DNA of 5,879 nt from UBA6382 sp963600315 (GTDB taxonomy: Bacteria; Bacteroidota; Bacteroidia; Bacteroidales; Bacteroidaceae). Each line of letters opens with the position of its first letter. The first letter of the stretch is position 1. The DNA lies in the NCBI GenBank assembly GCA_963600315.1, contig CAVCAW010000114.1, positions 1-5,879 of the forward strand. Reading direction: 5' to 3'. Positions 1 to 5,449 of the stretch are shown here, piece after piece. Made by a program: the position numbers and the translations under genes. Below the pieces are notes generated by a model, which saw only the letters and a program-made list of their open reading frames with translations, ran no database searches and was not told the origin of the DNA.

Positions 1-190
1 GCATTCGATCTGCGAGATAGCGACGAGCAACATTGCACGCAAGACTTTTATAGGCAACCTCTACAAGCAGGTCAAAGACCCGAACCTCATCTCTTCAATG
101 TCGGGACACGTGGAAGGAAGCAAAGCATTCGCTCGTTACCGCACCATTGATGACGACATGAAGAAGGAACTCGTCAACCTCATCAGATAG
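1..190 (+). CDS. Tyrosine recombinase / integrase, C-terminal end (5' truncated by window)
   Basis: The reading frame is open from base 2 and ends with TAG at 188-190, giving 62 visible residues. They carry the last catalytic boxes of the phage-integrase (tyrosine recombinase) family. The box II arginine is in NIARKTF (visible residue 13), the box III histidine is in SGH (residue 36), and the nucleophilic tyrosine is in FARYRTID (residue 46). The spacing of 23 and then 10 residues fits the family. The enzyme would cut and rejoin DNA at the attachment sites to integrate and excise the element. The usual histidine of the HxxR box is asparagine here (N10). The excisionase-like gene begins 57 bp downstream, which suggests they act together. 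The N-terminal DNA-binding domain and most of the catalytic domain are outside the window. Confidence 0.9.
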   Translation, partial: HSICEIATSNIARKTFIGNLYKQVKDPNLISSMSGHVEGSKAFARYRTIDDDMKKELVNLIR

Positions 191-201
191 AAGGATAATC
201 A

Positions 202-213
202 GAGAATATTCTC
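202..213. promoter_or_regulatory. 12-bp perfect palindrome between integrase and HTH gene
   Basis: GAGAATATTCTC is a perfect dyad located 12 bases after the integrase stop and 34 bases before the HTH-protein start. A symmetric site here could be an operator bound by the HTH protein or another dimeric regulator. No partner copy was noticed elsewhere in the window, and the functional reading is inference only. Confidence 0.3.
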
Positions 214-247
214 ACCAATTACAAACGACAAAACAGAAAGGAACAAT

Positions 248-652
248 ATGGATTTAATGTCAATGCTACAGTCGGGTTCTCGCTTCCGCATCGAGGTGGA
301 TAGCGAAGACCTGTTGAAGTTCGCCGATGCGCTCATTATCAAGTCGGCTGAACAACGAGAAATGGAACTCCTGGCGCAGAAACAGAGTGAACGTGAAGAG
401 GAATGGCTTACCACAGAACAGGTATGCAAGGTGTGTCACTGTTGTCAGTCTACCATTTGGGCATGGGAGAAACGTGGCTATCTAATCCCTGTCAAGATAG
501 GCGGACGCAAGCGTTTCGCAGCAGCCGACATACGCAAGTTGTTGGAGCGCCCCGAAGCAAACGGTATCAAGCCACAACGGGTAAAAGCCATGCAGAAGGA
601 AATGAACAGTCTGGATGAACGGAGCAAGTCTCCGCATCCTGACATCAAATAA
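248..652 (+). CDS. Excisionase-family / MerR-like helix-turn-helix DNA-binding protein
   Basis: This 134-residue protein has a winged helix-turn-helix domain of the HTH_17/excisionase type at about residues 53-99. The pattern WLTTEQVCKV (sensor helix), then STIWAWEKRGYL (recognition helix), then PVKIGGRKRF (wing) and ADIRKLLE is the usual layout for this family. Residues 1-50 form a short N-terminal part with a likely beta-strand and a charged helix, and the basic tail (100-134) looks disordered. An AGAAAGGA purine stretch at 235-242 lies 5 bases before the ATG and supports this start. Its place just after the integrase gene suggests a directionality factor for excision or a regulator of the element. 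An unusual cysteine cluster (C60, C63, C65, C66) sits in the HTH turn. The family is secure; the specific excisionase role is inferred from position. Confidence 0.85.
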   Translation: MDLMSMLQSGSRFRIEVDSEDLLKFADALIIKSAEQREMELLAQKQSEREEEWLTTEQVCKVCHCCQSTIWAWEKRGYLIPVKIGGRKRFAAADIRKLLERPEANGIKPQRVKAMQKEMNSLDERSKSPHPDIK

Positions 653-688
653 TAATCATCATCTTTTTAATCGTAAAACAATCAATTT

Positions 689-1120
689 ATGTCGAACATT
701 TTTGAACAGAACAAGGAGCAGGAAGTCAAGGACTCCGCTGCTCAGGAGACAACCAGTCAGCAAGAAGCAAAGAACAAGCGCAAGCCACAGCAGCAAATTA
801 TCCGCGAGTTTCTTGAATCTCTTGGACCTTATGAGGCAGATGCCATCCGCGTGGTCATCACTGCAAGTAGCAAGCCTATGGGAATCGACTCGCTCACTCC
901 CGATGACAAAGGTCACATCAACCGCTATCTCAACTGCGGACTGAAGAAGGACGATGCGCAGGGCAACCGTATTCTTGCTTACCGCCACAAGCGTGCACTC
1001 GACCTGTCGGAGAAGATAACCCGTTATATTGACAAGAGTCAGTTGCCTGCTGCATACAACACTCTGACGATGCTCGCCATCAATGACGCAGATGTCAATG
1101 CAGCTCGCACCGGGTTGTAA
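689..1120 (+). CDS. Small hypothetical protein of the mobilizable element
   Basis: This is a 143-residue protein with no family I recognise. Residues 1-35 are polar and rich in Q, E and K and are probably disordered. Residues 36-143 look like a compact, mainly helical domain: QQIIREFLESLGPYEADAIR, then VVITASSKPMGI, then a basic helical stretch around residues 80-115 (KKDDAQGNRILAYRHKRALD). There is no signal peptide or membrane segment. The ATG lies 36 bases after the previous stop, downstream of an A-rich leader (CGTAAAACA at 672-680), so the gene is probably cotranscribed with the HTH gene. Base composition and codon use match the neighbouring mob genes. The basic helical domain and location would fit a DNA-binding accessory protein, but nothing in the sequence proves this. 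Confidence 0.75.
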   Translation: MSNIFEQNKEQEVKDSAAQETTSQQEAKNKRKPQQQIIREFLESLGPYEADAIRVVITASSKPMGIDSLTPDDKGHINRYLNCGLKKDDAQGNRILAYRHKRALDLSEKITRYIDKSQLPAAYNTLTMLAINDADVNAARTGL

Positions 1121-1588
1121 TCTGTTAGTTCCCCGTTTGTAATTTCATTTGCAGCAACGTTGCATTTGCCGTGGCGAGGCTTTGTCAATCCGTTTGCCAA
1201 TCCCTTGTCGTGGCTTATGCAACGGCTTTGTCAGCACAGTTGTAAGGGCGATGCATCACTCTAGTTAGGAACTAGAAAGATGTCTCTCAGCGGCCAGCCG
1301 GTTTTCTTTTTTGGCGGCACATTGTCATTCTGGCGATGCCATCAAGCCAAAGAGCCGACCTTAGCGCCGTTTGTAGCCTTCCGACATTCCTTTTTCCCTT
1401 CGTTCAGTACCGTTGGTCACATCCATATGATGATGCCTATCGGCACGAAAAATGGCACTTTGCCAGTCTTTTTCGGTGAATTTAGGGGAGATTTTTAGGG
1501 TGTCTGGAGCAAGTATAGGTTTTTCGTCCCTCAAAACCGCGGCTCAAAAAGCCGGAGTTGCCAGTCACTAACGTACAGTCAACTGTCT
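1121..1588. other. 468-base non-coding region with multiple short dyads; candidate oriT or regulatory region
   Basis: No convincing gene is present. Structures seen are: a palindrome GCAACGTTGC (1154-1163); a 10-bp direct repeat GGCTTTGTCA (1178-1187 and 1224-1233); a 7-bp inverted repeat with 3-base spacer, TCTAGTT/AACTAGA (1260-1276); a TGGCA/TGCCA hairpin (1453-1465); a CGGCT/AGCCG hairpin (1540-1554); and a dyad ACAGT/ACTGT (1575-1586) ending two bases before the mobC start. A 10-bp inverted pair GGGTGTCTGG/CCAGACACCC (1498-1507, 1597-1606) brackets the mobC start. Long dyad-rich gaps beside mobC and relaxase genes often hold oriT and mob promoters. I recognise no specific nic consensus, so oriT is only a candidate assignment. 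Confidence 0.4.
1260..1276. repeat. Inverted repeat, 7-bp arms with 3-base spacer
   Basis: TCTAGTT and AACTAGA flank AGG in the gap before mobC. The perfect 7-bp arms could form a cruciform or bind a dimeric protein. This is one of the stronger local dyads in the possible oriT region. There is no T-tract after it, so a terminator is unlikely. Confidence 0.5.
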
Positions 1589-1984
1589 ATGAACTCCCAG
1601 ACACCCACCAAACCATCAAACCGCCCTTCGCCAGTCAAGAACAAGGGCGGTCGCCCCAGGAAGCCGCAGGACGAGTGCCGCAAGTGCATCGTCAAGGTGG
1701 CTTTTGACCGTGAGAACTATGCCAAGCTGTGCATGCTCCGTGACCAGCAGGGCAAATCACTCTCACAGATTGTCTACGACTTTGCCGTGAACGGCTGCAT
1801 CAAGGAAGCGTTGCCGCAGGACGTGGCACGCTACATCCGTGCACTCGCGGGTATGGCGAATAATCTCAACCAACTTGCACACGAGGCGCACATCGTCGGT
1901 TACAACGAAGTGCACCAGCGCAACAAAGGGCTTGCACTTGAAATCGACAGGCTTTTGCAAGCGCTTGACAAGATGATGACATAG
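1589..1984 (+). CDS. mobC: MobC-like relaxosome accessory protein (ribbon-helix-helix)
   Basis: This is a 131-residue protein. Residues 15-28 hold a basic segment with GRPRK (21-25), resembling an AT-hook minor-groove contact. Residues 33-69 (CIVKVAFDRENYAKL, then a helix and QIVYDFAVNG) fit a ribbon-helix-helix DNA-binding fold. Residues 83-101 carry the hallmark of MobC proteins, IRALAGMANNLNQLAHEAH, with the NNLNQLA core, followed by a C-terminal helix. MobC proteins bind oriT, help melt it and help the relaxase nick it. The gene precedes the relaxase gene, separated by 136 bases containing four 22-bp repeats that are a plausible binding target. The ATG is preceded by a dyad (1575-1586) that could allow autoregulation. 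The family call is strong; the binding site is inference. Confidence 0.88.
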   Translation: MNSQTPTKPSNRPSPVKNKGGRPRKPQDECRKCIVKVAFDRENYAKLCMLRDQQGKSLSQIVYDFAVNGCIKEALPQDVARYIRALAGMANNLNQLAHEAHIVGYNEVHQRNKGLALEIDRLLQALDKMMT

Positions 1985-1996
1985 TATCTACAAACG

Positions 1997-2084
1997 CACG
2001 TACGTGTCTTGGCCGTCTCACGTACGTTCATTGCCCATCGCACGTACGTGCATCAAACATCACACGTACGTGCATCGCTTCGCA
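1997..2084. repeat. Four tandem 22-bp iteron-like repeats, each starting with a CACGTACGTG palindrome
   Basis: The palindromic core starts at 1997, 2019, 2041 and 2063, exactly 22 bp apart. Copies 1, 3 and 4 are CACGTACGTG, a perfect 10-bp palindrome; copy 2 is CACGTACGTT. The 12 bases between cores vary, although copies 2-4 begin the spacer with CAT and copies 3 and 4 share CATC on both sides. A 22-bp spacing is close to two helical turns, placing all cores on the same face of the DNA, as expected for cooperative binding of a dimeric protein. The array lies between mobC and the true relaxase start. It could be a MobC or relaxase binding array at oriT, an operator for relaxase expression, or an iteron-type origin. 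Confidence 0.85.
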
Positions 2085-2120
2085 CCTCCCATTTTACAAC
2101 GACAAAACATTCTCACGACA

Positions 2121-3020
2121 ATGATAGCAAAACTCAGCAAGGGCGTAGGCTTCGGCGGACTCGTCAACTATGCCAACAACATCAAGCAGAAGGATACGAA
2201 CATCATCGCATCCAATGGTGTCAGTCTTACCGACAACAAGACTATCGCATCGTGTTTCCGACTGCAAGCCAAAGGCAATCCCAAGGTGAAACAATACGTC
2301 GGGCATCTCATGCTCAGTTTCTCGCCCAAAGATACGCCGAGACTGACGGATGACTTTGTGGAGAAGGTTGCCAAGGACTATCTCCACCGCATGGCACTCG
2401 ACAATACGCAGTACGTCATCTTCCGTCACCACGACCAACCGCACGGTCATGTGCATATCGTCTACAACCGGGTTGACAACGACGGCAAACTTGTCGCCAA
2501 CGATACCAATTTCCGAATGTCGGTGGCAGTCACCAAGGCGATTACCCGTGAGTACGGTTTGACGTTCGGCAAGGGCAAACGTGATGTCAGGCGTGAGCGA
2601 CTTCGGGGCAAGGATGCCACAAAATACCGCATCTACGACATTGCGCATAAGGAGTTACAGAGCGGTCAGCATCGTGATGTCAAGTCGCTTGCATCCGCTC
2701 TTGCTCGTCAAGGCATTGCGTTGTCAACTGTCAGTGATGCCCATGGCAAGGATATCGGTTTCACCTTCACCATGAATGGAGTATCGTTTGCCGGAAGCAA
2801 GATTGACCGTGAACTTTCGTTTGCCAACGTCATGCAAGTGCTGGAACCTGCCGAACACATTGCCGATGTCATTACCGACCTCGCCGTGCAGCCCGACGTT
2901 GTTCCTGCTATGGGTGGCGGAGGCGGAAGTACAAGCGACCTCAAATGGAATGACGATGATAAGGAACGTCGCAGACCGCAGACAACAGATTATGTACCAA
3001 CAAGAAAACCAAGAAGATGA
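2121..3020 (+). CDS. mobA: Relaxase / mobilization protein (MobA/VirD2 nuclease family, probable MOBP)
   Basis: This is a 299-residue relaxase that would nick oriT and stay covalently bound to the 5' end of the transferred strand. The start at 2121 gives MIAKLSKGVGFGGLVNYANN, the typical beginning of Bacteroides relaxases, with likely catalytic Y17 in VNY. The metal-binding HUH motif is in HHDQPHGHVHIVYNRV (residues 103-118), with H110 and H112 as the paired histidines and H104 the probable third. The nuclease domain spans about 1-160, followed by a basic linker (KGKRDVRRERLRGK, 151-164), a helical region, a glycine hinge (GGGGG, 265-269) and a basic tail. An upstream in-frame ATG at 2004 is rejected because it would translate the 22-bp repeats. 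The stop overlaps the next start in ATGA (3017-3020), suggesting translational coupling. Confidence 0.92.
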   Translation: MIAKLSKGVGFGGLVNYANNIKQKDTNIIASNGVSLTDNKTIASCFRLQAKGNPKVKQYVGHLMLSFSPKDTPRLTDDFVEKVAKDYLHRMALDNTQYVIFRHHDQPHGHVHIVYNRVDNDGKLVANDTNFRMSVAVTKAITREYGLTFGKGKRDVRRERLRGKDATKYRIYDIAHKELQSGQHRDVKSLASALARQGIALSTVSDAHGKDIGFTFTMNGVSFAGSKIDRELSFANVMQVLEPAEHIADVITDLAVQPDVVPAMGGGGGSTSDLKWNDDDKERRRPQTTDYVPTRKPRR

Positions 3021-3526
3021 CAAAGCAGAAACGACTCAAAGACATTATGGTGGAGAAGCCACCGCTGCAACAGGCTACGCAACAAGACGATGCCGCTATC
3101 GTTGCCGAGAAAAAGCAGTTGGAAGAACTGCGTCAGGAAATCGCCAACAAGAAAGCCGAACTTGCCGATACGAAGAAGCAGTTGGGTGAAACGCTTGATG
3201 CGGTCCGCACAGCCAAATCAAATCTTGAAGACACCAAGAAGCTGCTGGAAGAAACGTTCAACAAGGTTAAGACGATTACGGAGACGATGCAGAAAATCAT
3301 CAAGGATTCCTGCAAAATGGAACTGACCTTCAAAATCAATGACGAATCAAGGAAAGAAATCCAAAAGTACGAGAAGAAAGCTACCACCGACTTCAAGAAA
3401 CCATCTCAACACCTTCATCACAAAAGTCAAGAAGGTGAAAGGTCAAGACCAAGTGTTGCTGACGGAAGACACATTCTATACGTTGGTGTTCCTGCTCGTA
3501 TGGTTCGCGCCACTCGCCATGCTTAG
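3017..3526 (+). CDS. Coiled-coil mobilization-associated protein, N-terminal part (frameshifted)
   Basis: As read, this is a 169-residue protein whose ATG overlaps the relaxase stop, so it is part of the mob operon. Residues 28-100 are a long charged heptad-like helix (EKKQLEELRQEIANKKAELA onward), a probable coiled coil, followed by KINDESRKEIQKYEKKATTDFKK to residue 128. After K128 (codon 3398-3400) the frame continues into a 41-residue tail of low plausibility (PSQHLHHKSQ...). Removing one C at 3401/3402 would instead join KKATTDFKK to HLNTFITKVKK and give a 215-residue protein ending at 3665. Proteins with a coiled coil followed by membrane helices commonly follow relaxase genes in Bacteroidales elements, possibly anchoring the relaxosome at the membrane. 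This therefore looks like a frameshifted gene or a sequencing error. Confidence 0.75.
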   Translation: MTKQKRLKDIMVEKPPLQQATQQDDAAIVAEKKQLEELRQEIANKKAELADTKKQLGETLDAVRTAKSNLEDTKKLLEETFNKVKTITETMQKIIKDSCKMELTFKINDESRKEIQKYEKKATTDFKKPSQHLHHKSQEGERSRPSVADGRHILYVGVPARMVRATRHA

Positions 3527-3665
3527 CTTACTGATGAATATCCTATGGCTGCACTCCGAAAAGGTCTATTGGATTTTCTTCCTGTACACCGTCCTTTGTG
3601 CATTATACATCGGCATCATGTGGTATCTGCGTTACAGGCGCAACCACAATGACAGGAACAGGTGA
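3339..3665 (+). pseudogene. C-terminal membrane part of the frameshifted coiled-coil protein
   Basis: This frame encodes two hydrophobic helices, FYTLVFLLVWFAPLAMLSLL and VYWIFFLYTVLCALYIGIMW, separated by a short polar loop and ended by a basic tail (RYRRNHNDRNR). It can be opened from an ATG at 3339 to give 108 residues. However, the first 20 or so residues (before about 3402) overlap the coding frame of the upstream part and look like an out-of-frame shadow. The meaningful segment starts near 3402 with HLNTFITKVKKVKG and follows naturally from KKATTDFKK in the other frame. I read it as the downstream half of one broken gene, spanning 3017-3665 in its intact form. A short separate membrane protein starting at 3339 is possible but less likely. 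Confidence 0.65.
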
Positions 3666-3676
3666 AACAAAGTGAA

Positions 3677-3714
3677 ACCGCCAAACCTTAGGCTGATGCT
3701 TAAAGTTTGGCGGT
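3677..3714. terminator. Strong hairpin between convergent genes, probable terminator
   Basis: ACCGCCAAAC (3677-3686) pairs perfectly with GTTTGGCGGT (3705-3714). After one mismatch the stem continues with TTA/TAA, a G-T wobble and GC/GC, closed by the loop TGAT (3694-3697). It lies 11 bases after the mob-operon stop and 8 bases after the minus-strand gene's stop. On the minus strand the stem is followed by a moderately T-rich tail (TTCACTTTGTTTC), so termination of the lipoprotein operon is most convincing. On the plus strand no T-run follows. Confidence 0.7.
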
Positions 3715-3722
3715 ATTGAATG

Positions 3723-5414
3723 TCAATAACCGGGGTTTTGAGTAACGCTTGTGTTATAATTCAGCTCTGAGGACGGTATAGGCAAAATATTCATGTACTC
3801 TGGTATGTTAGTGTAATCTTGTACTTTTCCCAGTCTACGTAATGCGGTAAAAGTTCCGTATTTGCCAGTTCTTTCATGCCATGCTTTATGGTTGTCTATA
3901 CCAGAAGCTTCTTCTTTTAAGCAGTCAATATATGAACGCGTGTATATATCAATTTGGGTAATGCCTTGAGTAACATCTTCAGGCAACAGAAAAATGTCTT
4001 CTGACGGAATACTTTGCAATATGTTTTTTGCTTCATCCTTTTTGCCCATTGCCATAAGTATTTCAGCTTTGAGGATACTGATGAACTCGTCGCTTACGTA
4101 GTAATTGGTATTTTCTGTATGCTCTTTAGCATCGCACTTTTCTGCCTTGTCAAGTAATTCAAGACAAAAGTTGTATATGGTCTTGGCATCGGATTGTGGA
4201 ATCGAAGTCATTTCCTCATATGATGTTGTGTTTACAAGAGGTATCCTATTCCATGACATTGCCATATTGTAAAGGATAAATGCTCTTAATGCATACACAT
4301 CTCTCAAATAAGTTCCAGTAGAAAAAGGAAAATCTTTGCTTTCCAATGCGTTTATGAGAGTAATCGCATAGCTATTACACTTATAACCAGAAAACCAAGC
4401 ATTGTAAACGGTAGAATTGCTTGAATTGATTTGCTGATTATTCAAGCGTAGATTATCCAATTCATTTTGTTCGCTAATGTATGTTCGGGTATAGTAATAA
4501 ACACCACTAACAGCAGCTTTTACATTATCCTCTCCATTGTAGAATGTTTCCGATGAGGTTGAATCCGTAGGGGTTAAATCTAAAAATGAATCATTGTCAT
4601 CAATAATGCCATCCCCATTGAAATCTATGTATTGTGAAAAGTCATCTATTGTGATATTACTTCCTTTTTCCTTGTAGAAGGTCTCCATGCGCTCTTTTAT
4701 AGTCTTCGGATTACAGTTTTTCTGACCTTCTTTTATCTTTTCTCTTAACGAAGCATCGTCTATTGTACCATCTTTTTCAAGGTCTGTAGAGAACTTGGAA
4801 ATGAATTCTGTAAATTCCGCTTCGCTCTTATCGTAAAGCAAAATAGAGGATATAGCCAGTAATATTCCAGCATCTTTACTATTATCTGCGAGCGATATCT
4901 TTTCCGGTGTATCCATTTGCTTTGTAATGGCAAACACATTCAGCAACTCTTTATCCGCTTGTGCCTTGGCTGCATCGAAAGCCATTCCGCCTTTTACAAG
5001 GTTCTTTACACGAGCATACTCCAAATGTGTAAGGAGATTTACATTCAGTTTGTTTGTGCCACTTGTGTTAGCGATTGCTCTAAGTGATATTTGAGAAGAT
5101 GATAATTTTCCAGTACACTCGTTATAGAAATAGCCGCTCGTTTTCAAATCAACCAAGCCACTGCTTAAATTCAATGTTTGTCCAAAATCGAAGTCACCTA
5201 AATCACTTGTCGTATTTGTCGTGAATGATTTTCCTGTTTGACTGAGATTCTTGTCCAAGTCGGAAAGCGTTACTTCTGAACCCTGCACAAAAGGACCTTT
5301 TTCGATATGTCCCAAAATTTGTTTGTTCTCAACGACTGTTGACTCGCCATTGTTCGTTTCACATGACGTTAATGCCAAGGTAGCTGCAATCAATGTATAT
5401 AAGAAATGCTTCAT
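3723..5414 (-). CDS. Lipoprotein: N-terminal GPF-type domain + EF-hand/dockerin-like loop + short SusD/RagB-like domain
   Basis: This is a 563-residue lipoprotein. Residues 1-17 are a lipoprotein signal peptide with lipobox LTSC, and C18 would be lipidated. Residues 32-165 form a domain (GHIEKGPFVQGSEVTLSDLD..., GYFYNECTG, NVNLLTHLE.ARV) that I have seen N-terminally in other secreted bacterial proteins; its function is unknown to me. Residues 264-275 are an EF-hand/dockerin-like calcium loop, DFNGDGIIDDND, with D264, N266, D268, D272 and D275 as ligands. From 276, FLDLTPTDSTSSETFYNGED matches the usual mature start of SusD proteins. RDVYALRAFILYNMAMSWNRIPLV (371-394), a TPR-like helix pair (443-467) and LPIPSSELNYN...QNPGY (544-563) are also SusD signatures. 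SusD proteins bind glycans or other nutrients on the cell surface with a SusC porin. Here the SusD part is only about 288 residues, against about 500 usually, and no susC is visible. Confidence 0.85.
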   Translation of the reverse strand: MKHFLYTLIAATLALTSCETNNGESTVVENKQILGHIEKGPFVQGSEVTLSDLDKNLSQTGKSFTTNTTSDLGDFDFGQTLNLSSGLVDLKTSGYFYNECTGKLSSSQISLRAIANTSGTNKLNVNLLTHLEYARVKNLVKGGMAFDAAKAQADKELLNVFAITKQMDTPEKISLADNSKDAGILLAISSILLYDKSEAEFTEFISKFSTDLEKDGTIDDASLREKIKEGQKNCNPKTIKERMETFYKEKGSNITIDDFSQYIDFNGDGIIDDNDSFLDLTPTDSTSSETFYNGEDNVKAAVSGVYYYTRTYISEQNELDNLRLNNQQINSSNSTVYNAWFSGYKCNSYAITLINALESKDFPFSTGTYLRDVYALRAFILYNMAMSWNRIPLVNTTSYEEMTSIPQSDAKTIYNFCLELLDKAEKCDAKEHTENTNYYVSDEFISILKAEILMAMGKKDEAKNILQSIPSEDIFLLPEDVTQGITQIDIYTRSYIDCLKEEASGIDNHKAWHERTGKYGTFTALRRLGKVQDYTNIPEYMNILPIPSSELNYNTSVTQNPGY

Positions 5415-5449
5415 AAGGGTAGTTGATTGACAATAATAAAAATACTTTG

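Larger units (their letters stand above)
1..3715 (+). mobile_element. Integrative mobilizable element, partial (NBU/mobilizable-transposon type)
   Basis: Gene content seen in the sequence: tyrosine recombinase 3' end, excisionase-like HTH protein, small unknown protein, MobC-like protein, MobA/VirD2-like relaxase and a coiled-coil/membrane protein, all on the plus strand. This order resembles known Bacteroides mobilizable units that carry an integrase at one end and mob genes at the other and borrow a helper's mating apparatus. No type IV secretion or coupling-protein gene is visible. The left end lies outside the window. The right end is inferred to lie in 3666-3722, where gene direction reverses and base composition drops sharply. 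No attachment-site repeat can be identified because the other end is missing. If the minus-strand genes are cargo, the element extends further right. Confidence 0.7.

Noticed and set aside
659..988. 109-residue minus-strand and 109-residue plus-strand ORFs over the 689-1120 gene
   Set aside because: Both overlap the 143-residue frame, which fits the gene spacing and composition better.
1280..1498. 72-residue plus-strand ORF in the gap before mobC
   Set aside because: Low-complexity, Phe-rich composition, overlap with several dyads and no recognisable domain. It is probably a chance frame in a non-coding region, though conservation across elements could change this.
1492..1523. Possible Bacteroides-type promoter with TAGGTTTT as a -7 box before mobC
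   Set aside because: It is one mismatch from TAnnTTTG but lacks a clear TTTG at the -33 position, so it is too weak to annotate.
1997..2084. CRISPR-like reading of the phased repeats
   Set aside because: The conserved core is only 10 bp with 12-bp spacers, far shorter than CRISPR repeats and spacers, and no cas gene is nearby.
2004..2120. Upstream extension of the relaxase frame to an ATG at 2004
   Set aside because: The extra 39 residues would be translated through the 22-bp repeat array, and the start at 2121 gives the family's usual MIAKLSKG beginning after an A-rich leader.
2094..2648. 184-residue minus-strand ORF opposite the relaxase
   Set aside because: It lies wholly antisense to the relaxase catalytic domain, which has clear family motifs; it is a shadow frame.
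3395..3405. Programmed +1 ribosomal frameshift in the coiled-coil gene
   Set aside because: No known slippery or stimulatory element is visible around the AAA-CCA codons; a mutation or sequencing error is simpler.
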